Below are positions 15,120-24,818 of a stretch of DNA of 64,000 bases, piece by piece; within the stretch, counting starts at the first letter, position 1; every line of letters begins with the position of its first letter. Below the pieces are notes generated by a model. It saw only the letters and a list, made by a program, of their open reading frames with translations. It did no database searches and was not told the DNA's origin. Source of the stretch: Acidobacteriota bacterium (lineage in GTDB: Bacteria; Acidobacteriota; Blastocatellia; UBA7656); NCBI GenBank assembly GCA_038040445.1, contig JBBPIG010000008.1, positions 171,127-235,126 of the forward strand, read 5' to 3'. Position numbers and translations under genes: made by a program.

Positions 15120-18050
15120 TTATCTGAAGTTTTCTATCATCGAGATCAAGGTCCTTGTTAACTGCTTACCGTAGAAAATTGCCTTTCCATCAGGCGACCA
15201 CGCCATGCTGGAGAAATAGAGCTTCGGGTCAGTGTTTGAGGTGACTCTCCTTCCTTTACCGCCATTAACGCTAATCAGCCAGACGTTATCTTTAGCGTCT
15301 TCCCGCACCGGCACAGCGATAACCCGGCCGTCCGGTGATAAAAAAGAATTATAAAGATAGGCAGACTTCGGGTGAGCAATTTCATGCTTAACCCCTCCGG
15401 TCGCTGAAACCTGAAACAACGTAATCCCGCGTGGCTCCTCCGAAGGAACGTCGAGGTCAGCCGTTCCGGCAACAAGGTTATCGCCAGACCAACCTAGCAG
15501 CCGCAAGAAGGAATTCTTCTGAAAGATGATTTCGGATCTCTCCGTCTTTGTGTCCAATACCCAGATGCTCCAAAGCTGGTTGCCGTCAGCGGGCGCTACT
15601 CTTGTCCTCGACAGATAAGCGATACGTGTGGCATCAGGTGAAAGGAAAGGGCAATAAAAGATGAGATCAAGGTTTGTGGGCACCAAAGTATGAGTCTCAC
15701 CTGAACCATCAACAGCCACCATGCAGACGCTCGATTGTTCATACGATGTGCAATAAACAATCCTCTTGCTGTCGAATGTCCAGGAATAATCTTTGGGCAG
15801 CACCCGGTTATAGGGCGCGCTGACTTGCCCTCCGGTGTTAACGCCATCGGTGGTTAGCTGTCTTTCATCTCCGCCCGCGGCTCTCACCGTCCATAGATTC
15901 CAGCCTTTACTTCGACGCACAAATGCGACGTGTTCGCCATCGGGCGACCACAGCGGCTTTATTCCTTCAGCGGCTAACTGATTCTGTGGACCCTCAGTCG
16001 CTATTGGTCTGGTTAGTATCCGGCACTTGTCCAGCTTAACATGACCAAGTTCCCGGATAGATTGATACGCAATCGTCTTACCATCAGGTGAAACATCGGG
16101 CCACAGCTTGACGTTCACGTCCGATGCCAGCTCGAGCTCACTGCCAGTGTCCAGTCTCACTCCCCAGATATCGCTCTCTTCTTTCAGGTTTTTGTATAGT
16201 ATTTTTGTGCCATCCGCTGAAACATCTTGGACGAAAACACTAGTCTCTCCAAAGGTAATCTGCAGCGGTTTTCGACCATCGAGATAAGCTATGCATATCT
16301 GGAACGTGCCGTCACGGTCGGAGCTATAGACTATTCTCTTCCCGTCCGGGAGCCATGCAAGATTCATGTCTCTCGCCGGATCATTGGTAATTCGTGCCGG
16401 CGCACCGCCTGACACTGGCATCACCCATAGATCCTCTTGCCCGTCCTTGTTGGCTACGTAAACGATCCGGTCCTCGCCCGGCGATACGCTCAAGTACACT
16501 ATGCGCTGATCGAAGTGCGCTACCAGTTTGGTATCCCCAGATGTCGTATTCAGAGCTAGGAGATCGGTGTCAAAAGCAGAGCCGTAGGTGTACAGGTAGT
16601 AAATGGTATGTCCATCATCCGACCAGGATATCAGTTTGTATTCAGTATCGACCTGCTTAAGCAATGTTGGCGTGCCGCCAAAAGCCGGCATTCGCCAGAT
16701 TCCGAACTGCTTTCCTCGATTCGATTTGAATGCTATTTGACTGCCGTCAGGTGAGAAGATCGGATTATTGTTGTTCCATTCTCCCTTAGTGATCTGAATC
16801 GGGTTCGGATCTCCGCCTATGCTCTGCTTGATCCACAGATTGGGGACTCCGCCTCCCATCGTAGAAAAGGCGATTAATTTGCCATCGCGCGAGAGGACGC
16901 TTTCGACATCCTCGTCCGCCTCATTCTTCCAATTTGCAAGCTGGACAAACTTCAAGGAAGACAGAAATTCTGTCTGAGTCTCGTTGGGCGTTCTGGCGAT
17001 CAACCACCAAATAACTCCGGCGACAGCGACTGCAATCGGAACAATCACCGCCACTGGTAAGCGGACGCGCGGAGACAGTATCCTGGATGTCGTCGAAACG
17101 AAGCTTCCGGTGGGTAGGATTCGAGTCTTGATAGTCATTGGAGAGCTTACCGCGGAAGGCCTCGTTGAAGCGCCCCTGATCTGTATTCCCTTGCTCTGAA
17201 TATACTCGACCAGTTCCAGCTTCAATTCATTGACCGAATCGTACCTATCCGCCGGCTCTTTCTTCATTGCTTTCGTTACTATTCTCTCGAGGTCCCGGCC
17301 CACTTCCCGTCTTACTTTGCTGAGAGGTTTAGGCTCCTCGTGCAGAATCGCGTGCATTGCTTCTATCGAGCTTCGACCGGTGAAGGGGCGCACGCCGCTC
17401 AGCATCTCATAAAACGTGGCGCCGAATGAAAAGACATCACTGCGCGCATCAACGGCCTCGCCCCGCACCTGCTCCGGTGACATGTAAGGAGCCGTTCCAA
17501 TGATGGCCGCCGCCGTGGTCACGTGCATCATCGTAGGAGATTCGTCGGTCAGCTTGCTCAGATATGAGGAAACTTGTTTCGCGAGCCCGAAATCAAGCAC
17601 CACTGCCGAGCCGCGTTCGTTCACGATTATGTTCGAGGGCTTTATGTCTCGATGTATGACCCCGTTCTTATGAGCTTCTTCAAGGGCCTCTGCGACGTCC
17701 AACGCATAACTCACCGCGCTTTCTATCGGCATCGGGCCTTGCGTCAGCAACTCGTGAATCGTTCTCCCCTGCAGGTACTGCATAGCGATGAAGACCAGGT
17801 CGCCTTCCTTCCCCACTTCAAAAACGGTGCAGATGCTTGGGTGAGACAGAATCGAAGCGGCGCGGGCCTCGCGCAAGAATCGCTGGTGAGCGTTTTGATC
17901 TGCAGTCAGCTCGGGCGAGAGAGTTTTGATGGCAACGACTCTGCCAAGCTCGAGGTCTACCGCTTTATAGATCTCGCCCATGCCACCGCGGCCGATCAGT
18001 TCCTTGATCTTGTAGTGCGAGATCGTTGAGTCCGGGCTCAGGGTGCTCAT
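15120..18050 (-). CDS. Transmembrane Ser/Thr protein kinase with TolB-type propeller
   Basis: 976 residues from the ATG at 18050 (GGAG seven bases ahead; an upstream start at 18077 is less likely). Residues 14-280 form a Hanks-type kinase: glycine loop GRGGMG (20-25), Lys42 in VVAIK, HRDIKPSN (133-140) and DFG (153-155). One membrane helix follows (VAVIVPIAVAVAGVIWWLIA, about 340-360), then about 600 residues of periplasmic WD40/PD40-like propeller with repeats of the form ...FSPDGSQIAFKSNR and WLPDGKRIVYSSDRDG. This kinase-TM-propeller design is common in Acidobacteriota and is taken to sense an external ligand. All catalytic residues are present; the target is unknown. Confidence 0.95.
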   Translation of the reverse strand: MSTLSPDSTISHYKIKELIGRGGMGEIYKAVDLELGRVVAIKTLSPELTADQNAHQRFLREARAASILSHPSICTVFEVGKEGDLVFIAMQYLQGRTIHELLTQGPMPIESAVSYALDVAEALEEAHKNGVIHRDIKPSNIIVNERGSAVVLDFGLAKQVSSYLSKLTDESPTMMHVTTAAAIIGTAPYMSPEQVRGEAVDARSDVFSFGATFYEMLSGVRPFTGRSSIEAMHAILHEEPKPLSKVRREVGRDLERIVTKAMKKEPADRYDSVNELKLELVEYIQSKGIQIRGASTRPSAVSSPMTIKTRILPTGSFVSTTSRILSPRVRLPVAVIVPIAVAVAGVIWWLIARTPNETQTEFLSSLKFVQLANWKNEADEDVESVLSRDGKLIAFSTMGGGVPNLWIKQSIGGDPNPIQITKGEWNNNNPIFSPDGSQIAFKSNRGKQFGIWRMPAFGGTPTLLKQVDTEYKLISWSDDGHTIYYLYTYGSAFDTDLLALNTTSGDTKLVAHFDQRIVYLSVSPGEDRIVYVANKDGQEDLWVMPVSGGAPARITNDPARDMNLAWLPDGKRIVYSSDRDGTFQICIAYLDGRKPLQITFGETSVFVQDVSADGTKILYKNLKEESDIWGVRLDTGSELELASDVNVKLWPDVSPDGKTIAYQSIRELGHVKLDKCRILTRPIATEGPQNQLAAEGIKPLWSPDGEHVAFVRRSKGWNLWTVRAAGGDERQLTTDGVNTGGQVSAPYNRVLPKDYSWTFDSKRIVYCTSYEQSSVCMVAVDGSGETHTLVPTNLDLIFYCPFLSPDATRIAYLSRTRVAPADGNQLWSIWVLDTKTERSEIIFQKNSFLRLLGWSGDNLVAGTADLDVPSEEPRGITLFQVSATGGVKHEIAHPKSAYLYNSFLSPDGRVIAVPVREDAKDNVWLISVNGGKGRRVTSNTDPKLYFSSMAWSPDGKAIFYGKQLTRTLISMIENFR

Positions 18051-18337
18051 AGCCGTTCTCCACACTTGCGTGGCCAAGACCTCGCGATCCGAAGAGAGCG
18101 GACCTCCTGTTCGGCGAGAAGACCAGGTGTTTACAAAACTTCAAACGCTTACAATGACCACAAGCCTTGAAGCTTATATGCTGTTGAGCCTGCGACTGAT
18201 AAGCTTCAGTCGCGCCGTTACTGTTTAGTTCATCGAAAGAAAAAAAGCAAGCGGCACGAACTACTGAGGACTGTCTGATTTAACACACCGCACGTTTGAA
18301 CAAGATGGCTCTTCGGCGCCCAGCTCTTGAGTTCAGA
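18051..18337. other. Intergenic region upstream of the kinase gene
   Basis: No gene is seen. It must hold the kinase promoter (on the minus strand). An imperfect inverted pair, AAGCTTATA...TAAGCTTCAG, lies at about 18169-18211. Confidence 0.4.
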
Positions 18338-19126
18338 TCATGAGTCCAATCTGAAATCCGCGACGACCGGCGCGTGGTCGGAAGGCTTCTCCCAGCCGCG
18401 AGGTTCTTTGTCTATCAAGACAGAAGTCGACTCTTTGGCAAGCGGCTCGGTCACCCACACGTGATCGATTCGCAGTCCAAGGTTGCGCCGGAATGCTCCC
18501 GCGCGATAATCCCACCACGAATACTGATTCGCTTCTGAGTTGTGCATCCGGAACGCATCCACAAAACCCCATTGCCTCACGAGGTCCAACGCGTCCTTCT
18601 CGGGCTCGCTGAAAAGGATTCGCCCGCGCCACAGCTCCGGATTGTGGACGTCGCGTTCTTCAGGCGCGACGTTGAAATCGCCGCACAGCAGCACTCTCTC
18701 GCTCGGCTGATAGCACGAGTCGAAGAAGGCTCGCAGCCGTCGCAGCCATTCCAGCTTGAAGTAGTATTTGTCGGCGCCGACCGCCTGGCCGTTGGGAGTA
18801 TAGACATTGACGATTCGGATTCCGCTTATGGTCGCCGCAAGCACACGAGACTGAGAGCCGGGCTCGTCATCTGGCAAGCCGCGGCTGACCCGTTCACACT
18901 TGACGCGTGAGAGGATCGCGACCCCGTTGTATGCAGCTTGCCCGAACGATTCAGACAGGTAACCTAGCCGGGCGAACTCTTCGGCGGGAAACTTCTCGTC
19001 GATGCACTTGGTCTCTTGCATGCACAAGACGTCGGGACTGGCGGCTTCAAGCCATCGGACGACCTGGGGTAAGCGCGCCAGCACCGAGTTCACATTCCAC
19101 GTGGCGATCTTCAATGCGTTTCCCAT
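18338..19126 (-). CDS. xth: Exodeoxyribonuclease III
   Basis: 262 residues of the exonuclease III/AP endonuclease family. It has MGNALKIATWNVNSVLARLP with Asn for metal and DNA contact, the glutamate in VLCMQETKC, GVAILSR, the LCGDFNVAPEERDVHNP block, and the C-terminal IDHVWVT and SDHAPVVADF that carry the catalytic Asp-His pair. The enzyme cuts DNA 5' to abasic sites and degrades 3' ends during base-excision repair. Length and all motifs are normal. It is a separate unit, downstream of tRNA-Arg and its terminator on the same strand. Confidence 0.95.
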   Translation of the reverse strand: MGNALKIATWNVNSVLARLPQVVRWLEAASPDVLCMQETKCIDEKFPAEEFARLGYLSESFGQAAYNGVAILSRVKCERVSRGLPDDEPGSQSRVLAATISGIRIVNVYTPNGQAVGADKYYFKLEWLRRLRAFFDSCYQPSERVLLCGDFNVAPEERDVHNPELWRGRILFSEPEKDALDLVRQWGFVDAFRMHNSEANQYSWWDYRAGAFRRNLGLRIDHVWVTEPLAKESTSVLIDKEPRGWEKPSDHAPVVADFRLDS

Positions 19127-19143
19127 TTCGAATCAGGACGCCG

Positions 19144-19171
19144 AAAGAAACGGGCCGCGGCTAAGCGGCCC
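19144..19171 (-). terminator. Rho-independent terminator of tRNA-Arg
   Basis: On the minus strand, stem GGGCCGC (19171-19165), loop TTAGCC and stem GCGGCCC are followed by GTTTCTTT. It begins 14 bases after the 3' end of the tRNA and precedes the xth gene. Confidence 0.7.
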
Positions 19172-19185
19172 TTTGCTGAATTTAG

Positions 19186-19258
19186 TACCCGCGGCAGGAG
19201 TCGAACCTGCGACTTCTTGCTCCGGAGGCAAGCGCTCTATCCACTGAGCTACGCGGGC
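19186..19258 (-). tRNA. tRNA-Arg (anticodon CCG)
   Basis: Read on the minus strand: acceptor GCCCGCG paired with CGCGGGT, D-arm TAGCTCAGTGGATAGAG, anticodon loop CTCCGGA between CTTGC and GCAAG with CCG at 19225-19223, T-arm GCAGGTTCGACTCCTGC. CCA is not encoded. Confidence 0.95.
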
Positions 19259-19342
19259 AAGCGTTTATGCGAACGGACAGCATAGCGAGGAACTGTGATC
19301 AGTGTCAATTTTCGGCCAGGTGCGCGTCAGACTTTCGCGCAC

Positions 19343-19592
19343 CACCTCTGAGAGAGACTATGAAAACTCCGGGAATACCACCCACGGGCAGTGGGTGGAT
19401 TGTTCAAGTGCAGCCTACAAAGGGGCGCGCCCGGATTCCCGTTTTTCCTCTCCTCCCCTCGCGGCGCGAGGGGAGACAGAGATAAAAAAAACACAGGGGG
19501 CCGGCGGCTCTCTACGTAGGCTGGGCTTGAACAATCCACCCCACTGCCGTGGGTGGTATTCCCGGAGGTTTTCAGAGTCTCTGTCAGAGGTG
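19343..19592. repeat. Large REP-like inverted doublet with CACCCACGGGCAGTGGGTG stems
   Basis: A 250-bp palindromic element. The outer arms CACCTCTG...GAAAACTCC and GGAGGTTTTC...CAGAGGTG are inverse copies. Next come GGGAATACCACCCAC hairpins on both sides, then TTCAA/TTGAAC and AGCCTAC/GTAGGCT, then an unrelated centre. The outer GAAAACTCC-GGAATACC and inner CCTAC modules match the element at 7174-7308, while the hairpin stems differ but still pair. The remaining 19259-19342 and 19593-19738 hold no recognisable gene. Confidence 0.8.
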
Positions 19593-19738
19593 ATGAATCC
19601 GTGATGCTAAGGCCTACAGGATCGCCTTGCTGCGTCTCAGATGCCCACACGCGTTTCTCCGCTAGTAAATCTGGCGAAGGTTATGGCCAAGTGTATGCAC
19701 TCATCGTTTGCACCCGCGCTTGCGGAGCAGGACAAGAA

Positions 19739-20803
19739 TCACGGCCTGGCTTCAAACACAAGATTGAACGGCGTTTGGGTCGCGCGGCGGAATCGCTTGA
19801 AGCCTCCGCTCGTGACCACCTCGCGAATCCGAGCCTCACCCGCTTGCGCGCCAAGACCCAACCCCACTTCTTGAGAGCGCGATGCCGGCGTGCAGATCAT
19901 CGTAGACGCTGCATAAAAAATCCGGCCTATCGGATTCAAATTGTCCTCGACTTTATCATTGGCAAATGGCTCGACTATCATCCACGAACCATCGGGCTTC
20001 AACGTGCTGAGCACGTGAGCCGCCGCTCCGGCCGGATCGCCCATGTCATGCAGGCAATCGAAGAACGCCACGAAGTCATAGTCGCTGCCCGGGTAATCTT
20101 TCGCCTTCGCCACCTCGAAGCTCACCCGGTCGGATACACCTGCTTCGACCGCCTTCTTGCGGGCGTACTCAATCGAGCCTTGATGGTAATCGAATCCGAT
20201 AAAGGTTGATTTCGGGTACGCCTGTGACATCAGAATGGTCGAGGCGCCGTGGCCGCAACCGACATCCGCTACGCTCGCCCCTGCCTTCAGCTTTTCCTCG
20301 AGGCCTTCGAGCGCGGGTATCCAGGAGCTCATAAGGTTTGCCGCGTAGCCCGGTCTGAAGAACCGTTCGGTGCCCCGAAACAGTCCGGGATCGTGTTCGT
20401 GCCAGCCCACCCCGTCGCCAGTTCTAAATGCATCCGTGATTCGAGGTTCGGCCTTCACCGCCGAGAGCGCAAGTTGGAACGCGCCCGGCAAGAAGACCGG
20501 TCCGTTCTCGTCGGTGAGCGCGAACGCCTGTTCTTCGGTTAAGAAGAATCGGCCGGGTTCCGCATCGTAGCTTGCGTAGCCCCCGGCCGCTTGCGACGCG
20601 AGCCATTCGCGCACATACCGCTCGGTTGTGCCGGTGCGCGTGGCAAGCTCTTCCGAGGTGATCGGGCCCGCTTCGGCCATCGCCTTGTACAAGCCCAATT
20701 TGTCTCCGATTACCGCCATCGCCGCATGAAAGGTCCCGCCAAAATCATTCAGAAACCTTCCAAGAAGCTCGCTCATCTTTTCCTCGTTGATAGCCATCAT
20801 CAC
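19739..20803 (-). CDS. SAM-dependent class I methyltransferase with winged-helix N-terminus
   Basis: 354 residues. The N-terminal 85 residues form a winged-helix dimerisation domain of the O-methyltransferase type (GPITSEELATRTGTTERYVR, EWLASQAAGGYASYD). The catalytic half has SAM motif I VADVGCGHGASTILM, acidic motif FIGFDYHQGSIEYA and the later DYDFVAFFDCLHDMGDPAGA. The overall order matches the Rv2258c-like family. The methyl acceptor is probably a small molecule but cannot be identified. Two in-frame ATGs lie at the start behind AGAGGTG; the gene stands alone. Confidence 0.9.
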   Translation of the reverse strand: MMMAINEEKMSELLGRFLNDFGGTFHAAMAVIGDKLGLYKAMAEAGPITSEELATRTGTTERYVREWLASQAAGGYASYDAEPGRFFLTEEQAFALTDENGPVFLPGAFQLALSAVKAEPRITDAFRTGDGVGWHEHDPGLFRGTERFFRPGYAANLMSSWIPALEGLEEKLKAGASVADVGCGHGASTILMSQAYPKSTFIGFDYHQGSIEYARKKAVEAGVSDRVSFEVAKAKDYPGSDYDFVAFFDCLHDMGDPAGAAAHVLSTLKPDGSWMIVEPFANDKVEDNLNPIGRIFYAASTMICTPASRSQEVGLGLGAQAGEARIREVVTSGGFKRFRRATQTPFNLVFEARP

Positions 20804-21033
20804 CTCTTCTGGGATTGTTCTTTTTGGGAGTAGGTGGATATGAAATCACGACGGTCGTTTCATTTCAACCGGCGGCAGGTCAGTTCCGCGGTTAGTTCAT
20901 TCCGACACGAAGACTCAAAGATGCCAAGCCACACCAAGTCACCGGCTTCGAGTCTCCTTCGTGCCTTGGTGACTTAGTGGCGGAATGCAGTTTTTCAGCA
21001 GCCCGGCAAAAGCAAATGACGACAGAGCGGTCT
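20804..21033. other. Intergenic region with inverted repeat
   Basis: No gene is seen. AAGTCACC (about 20936) and GGTGACTT (about 20969) are inverse copies inside a stretch rich in short hairpins, probably a degenerate REP-like unit. Confidence 0.35.
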
Positions 21034-21783
21034 TCAGAAGCTTGCCTTCATCTCGATGGGCTTCTTGTCCTTTGAGAACGCAGCGAGCGAGCAGTTCCAA
21101 ACGGCAGTCCTGGAATTCAGCACGATGTCGGCGTTTGTCTCGGTGATCGGCGACGGCGCGTGCAACACGAACCGCATCCTTACGATCGAGAGAATCAACG
21201 GCTTGAATTGTTCTTCCATTTCTTTTGACGCCTTGTCTTCTTCGGGACTCGGCTTCGGCTGCTCTTGTACTTTGCCGTTCACCTTTACTTCCGCCTTCAC
21301 TTCGGCCTTTGCTTTTGCATCGACGTCCAGAAGGAACTTCTGGGTGTAGAAGCTCTTGTTATCCTTCTTCTCGATCTGCACCGACCACTGCGGGTCCGAT
21401 CCAATATCGCCTTCCTTCAGGCTGCTCTTTCCGAAGTTCGCCAGCACGCGCTGAATGTCCTGGAGCTGCTTGAACGAGAACACAAGGTAGATGCTCTGAA
21501 CACCGTTTTGCTTCACGTCCCTGACTTCCTTCAGCTTGATGGTTGGAGGCAGCGCGGTGGTCAGCTCCTTTTTGAACTCGGCCAGCGCATCGGCCGGAGA
21601 TTTCTTTTGCGTCATTTCGGCTCCGGCCATCTTTTCAGGAAGGTCGGGCAGCGAAATGAAGATGACCAGGTCACCGCTTCCGTCCGCGTTGAGGAATATC
21701 TCCTGCTCGATGCTGAAGCAGCCGGTGACGAACACGCAACAGACGATTATGATTCCATAGCCAACCAAACATTTGATTTTCAT
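21034..21783 (-). CDS. Putative lipoprotein, unknown function
   Basis: 249 residues from the ATG at 21783, which has GAAAGGGG four bases ahead; the frame is open further upstream without support. The leader MKIKCLVGYGIIIVCCVFVT ends in lipobox VTGC, so it is predicted to be lipidated. The body starts IEQEIFLNADGSGDLVIFIS, a strand pattern seen in exported proteins of this phylum (LppM-like type), followed by an Ala/Lys/Val/Glu tract of alternating KAEVKAEVKV and a C-terminal beta domain. There is no catalytic motif. It follows the M14 peptidase gene at a distance of 92 bases on the same strand. Confidence 0.75.
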   Translation of the reverse strand: MKIKCLVGYGIIIVCCVFVTGCFSIEQEIFLNADGSGDLVIFISLPDLPEKMAGAEMTQKKSPADALAEFKKELTTALPPTIKLKEVRDVKQNGVQSIYLVFSFKQLQDIQRVLANFGKSSLKEGDIGSDPQWSVQIEKKDNKSFYTQKFLLDVDAKAKAEVKAEVKVNGKVQEQPKPSPEEDKASKEMEEQFKPLILSIVRMRFVLHAPSPITETNADIVLNSRTAVWNCSLAAFSKDKKPIEMKASF

Positions 21784-21875
21784 AAACCCCTTTCTCTGGT
21801 AAGCGATCCGCAATGTCTTGTCAGGTCTCCGCAGACCGCGATCAATGTCGCAGCAGACTCTCTCGCGGTCAATGC

Positions 21876-24713
21876 TCACTTCAAGCTCACCGGTTCTGCT
21901 CCTCCGTAATAGATGCCATTGAACAAAAACTTGAACGTCCCGTGTGGTTGAGCGCGGAACGTGATCTCCGGTCCAAAGAGAAACAGCTTGCCTTTTCCGA
22001 TCTTTGCTTCCGCTACGGCTACGCCATCCTGAAGATACTTCTGACCCCACGCCCAACCGCTTCTGAGAGGTTTGTCGCTGTCGAACCAGGCAACCGCCTT
22101 TACCTCTTTCAAAGCAGCTTCAGGTTTGAGCCGGAACACGGGGCTGTTGTCGAAGAACACGTCGACCTTGTCACTCATCCCGTAAGCGAGCGGGTTGTTG
22201 TTGTCTACACGCACTTGCAAGACTGATCCCGGAACGTAGTACTTCTCTCGCGGCAACGCGCGCTCAACGCCTTCTGGTGGTTTCTCCATCAACGCGTTTG
22301 CGATCGGCAAACCCGTGTTGTAACCGAGACTGGTCGAGCTGCCAATGGTGAGAATCGTTCCGCCTGCTTCAAGAAACTGGCGCAACTGCGGAATCGTCTT
22401 TGCAACCGTCACGCTGCCGAGCCGCTCGCGAAACTCAGCGGGTATGCTCTGCGGATCAATTGGTCCGCCGCCTCCGCCTCCGCCGCCTCTTCCACCCGGC
22501 CCTCCGCCATCGCGCGCGGGGATGCCTCCGTCCGCGAAGATGAGCACGTCGAATTTACTGGCGAGATCGCCCGCGTCGAGCGCCGGCGGATAGACGACGC
22601 TGAACCGAAACTCGTACTGTTCCAGGAGCCAGCGGATCCACCCCGATGGCATCGAGCCGCCGTAGCGATCCCACAGACCAATTCGCAAAGCGCGCAGCTT
22701 GTATGCTTCGCCCGTGGGCTTTGAAGCTACTGCGTCGAAGGTCAACCCGATGTCGTTGGCCAGCTTCTGCAGCTTGGGAAGGGTGGATGGCTTTGCTGAA
22801 ACGAAGATCGCGCCGGCCGGATATGGCTTGCCGTTCGCGCTGACCGGCTGCTTCAGCCAGTAGACTTCTTCGCCGCTTGAAAGCAGCCGATTCACCGCAA
22901 TGATCGAGTCGTTGACTTGATGACTGAGTAGAAACCCGGCCGCGCCAGCGACCGTGTTGACTTTGCCCGGCGCCGGTTTCGCCAGTCCGGTGATCTTCTC
23001 AAACGGGCCCTCGAATCCGTCGAGAACCCGATCGAACGTCACACCCATCTGAAAAGCGAGCGTGTAGCCGGCGCTGTCGTAAGGAGGAGTGGGCGGACCA
23101 CCGGGATATGGAATGTCGTCCGGATGATCTTGCGGCTCGAACATATCAAGAACGTGCGGGCGGAAAGCCTGCGCGGTCTTGACGACGTAGGAACCCGCCG
23201 GATAGCTCTTACCCGCGACTTGAAAGGCGCTGGTGGCGCGATGGATGGTGACGCCGTTCTTGATCAGAGCGTTGACGAACTTTGTCGCGGTCAGGAAGTC
23301 CGCCTGATCTGACGTGAGGATGTAACCGCGAGGATCACGGTTCTCCGGTTTGCGAAGCAACTCGAAATACTTGATCGGCACGCCGCGTTGAAAGGTAGCT
23401 TGCGGCGAGTCGCCGGCTTCGGGCGAGTCGCCAGCGCGGCGCGCAACACCCGCTTGCTGACTGTCTTTGGCGACTGCCGCGTTCACCTCGGCAAGCACCT
23501 TCGGATGAATCGTCCAGTTGTCCCGGCTTCCGCGCTCGATCGAGTTTTTGCCCATCCGATAGATGTTGAACAGCAAGTCTTCCCGATGTTTCGAGGCAAC
23601 ATCCAGCACAGCGCGGTTCGCGCTCATCGAGTACTCGATGGACTGGCGGAAATGCCATTTCTGCGGCGCGATGGGGTAAGCCTGCTCGCCCTTCGGCAGA
23701 AGCCGGTTGGGCAAAAACGGGATCTCAATAGGCGTCGGGCTGCCGATGGATTCGGTCAGCAAACCGATCATATTGTGAAAGCCGGTGGTTGAACGCAGCC
23801 CGCCATTCCACCACGTTGAATAAGGCGCGCCCGCACGCTGTGTCGCTCCCGGCTTGCCTTCAGTTGCGAACCGGTTGTGCATCGCGGCCCCGACCAGGTC
23901 GATGCCCAGCGGCACAAGCGGATCGTGATAATAATTGAACGGATCGCGGAATGGCGGAGCGAACAACACGGTTCCCGCCGGGCCGGTCTGATGGTGATTG
24001 TAAACAACGTGCGGGAACCACTCGTGATAGAAAATGCGGTTTATCGCTTCGGTCTCGGGCTGGTTGACCATGTAAAAGTCGCGATTGTTGTCGTGACCGA
24101 TGTACTTCTGGTAAAGGCGCGGCAGCCCGGCCGTGGATCGCTTCATCGGGTCGGGGTTGCGCATATACCAGTTCGAGACCAGATCAAGCCCGTCGGGATT
24201 CACACAAGTCGCCAGCAGAATCACGTCCTTGAGAATTCGCAGCGTCTCGGGATCGTTCATGCTCACCATCTGATAGACCAATTCCATCAGTTGCTGCGCG
24301 CCAAGGACTTCGGTGGCGTGCAAGCCGCCGTCGATCCACACGACCGCCTTGCCTTCAGCCGCCAGCGCTCGCGCCTGCTCGTCGGTGAGCCCCTCGGCAG
24401 TCGCGAGCCGGCGCTCGATTTCTTTGTACTGCTCGAGCTTCTTGTGATTCTCAGGCGCGGTGATGATTGCCATGAGCATCGTCCGGCCTTCAGCGGTTTT
24501 GCCGATCTCAATCAGCTTCATACGGTCGGACTGCTGCGCAAGCTTCTTCCAGTAGTCGACGAGTTGAGTGTAGTTGGCGAGTTGATAGTCGTCCCCGAAA
24601 TTGAACCCGAGCTGCTCCTTCGGGCTGGTGACTTTGGTTTGAGCGACCGCCGTAGCTGCGAGAAGCAAGACTGCGGCTAATGGTGCAATAATGCGGCTCC
24701 CGCGCTTATTCAT
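21876..24713 (-). CDS. Exported M14-family zinc carboxypeptidase with C-terminal amidotransferase-like domain
   Basis: 945 residues with a signal peptide (IIAPLAAVLLLAATAVAQ). The peptidase domain (about 45-380) has zinc ligands H132 and E135 in GGLHATEVLG and the later VVYNHHQTGP. The family's substrate-arginine region NPDGLDLV and DNNRDFYM are also present. From about residue 680 a second domain (LRIGLWDRYGGSMPSGW, FDVLIFADGG) resembles the class I glutamine amidotransferase-like fold often fused to these peptidases. A Gly-rich loop (GGGPGGRGGGGGGGG) lies in it. An in-frame insert AGVARRAGDSPEAGDSP near residue 430 comes from short repeats. It would trim exported peptides in the periplasm. 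Confidence 0.92.
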   Translation of the reverse strand: MNKRGSRIIAPLAAVLLLAATAVAQTKVTSPKEQLGFNFGDDYQLANYTQLVDYWKKLAQQSDRMKLIEIGKTAEGRTMLMAIITAPENHKKLEQYKEIERRLATAEGLTDEQARALAAEGKAVVWIDGGLHATEVLGAQQLMELVYQMVSMNDPETLRILKDVILLATCVNPDGLDLVSNWYMRNPDPMKRSTAGLPRLYQKYIGHDNNRDFYMVNQPETEAINRIFYHEWFPHVVYNHHQTGPAGTVLFAPPFRDPFNYYHDPLVPLGIDLVGAAMHNRFATEGKPGATQRAGAPYSTWWNGGLRSTTGFHNMIGLLTESIGSPTPIEIPFLPNRLLPKGEQAYPIAPQKWHFRQSIEYSMSANRAVLDVASKHREDLLFNIYRMGKNSIERGSRDNWTIHPKVLAEVNAAVAKDSQQAGVARRAGDSPEAGDSPQATFQRGVPIKYFELLRKPENRDPRGYILTSDQADFLTATKFVNALIKNGVTIHRATSAFQVAGKSYPAGSYVVKTAQAFRPHVLDMFEPQDHPDDIPYPGGPPTPPYDSAGYTLAFQMGVTFDRVLDGFEGPFEKITGLAKPAPGKVNTVAGAAGFLLSHQVNDSIIAVNRLLSSGEEVYWLKQPVSANGKPYPAGAIFVSAKPSTLPKLQKLANDIGLTFDAVASKPTGEAYKLRALRIGLWDRYGGSMPSGWIRWLLEQYEFRFSVVYPPALDAGDLASKFDVLIFADGGIPARDGGGPGGRGGGGGGGGPIDPQSIPAEFRERLGSVTVAKTIPQLRQFLEAGGTILTIGSSTSLGYNTGLPIANALMEKPPEGVERALPREKYYVPGSVLQVRVDNNNPLAYGMSDKVDVFFDNSPVFRLKPEAALKEVKAVAWFDSDKPLRSGWAWGQKYLQDGVAVAEAKIGKGKLFLFGPEITFRAQPHGTFKFLFNGIYYGGAEPVSLK

Positions 24714-24818
24714 AAAGACACCTCGCAGGCACTGTCGAAGTCATTCTTGAGTATCCACTGAATTGGGTTAACGGCTCACACCTGAAAACCGAGTGGCGAG
24801 CACTGGTTCTACATCAAT
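24714..24818. other. Upstream region of the M14 peptidase
   Basis: No gene is seen; it contains the peptidase leader with GAGGTG ahead of its ATG (minus strand). Confidence 0.3.

Noticed and set aside
19553-20209. A 218-codon plus frame over the methyltransferase 3' end
   Set aside because: It begins in a repeat element and is antisense to a well-supported methyltransferase.
23877-24680. A 267-codon plus frame opposite the M14 peptidase
   Set aside because: The peptidase carries zinc ligands and a signal peptide on the minus strand; the antisense frame resembles nothing.
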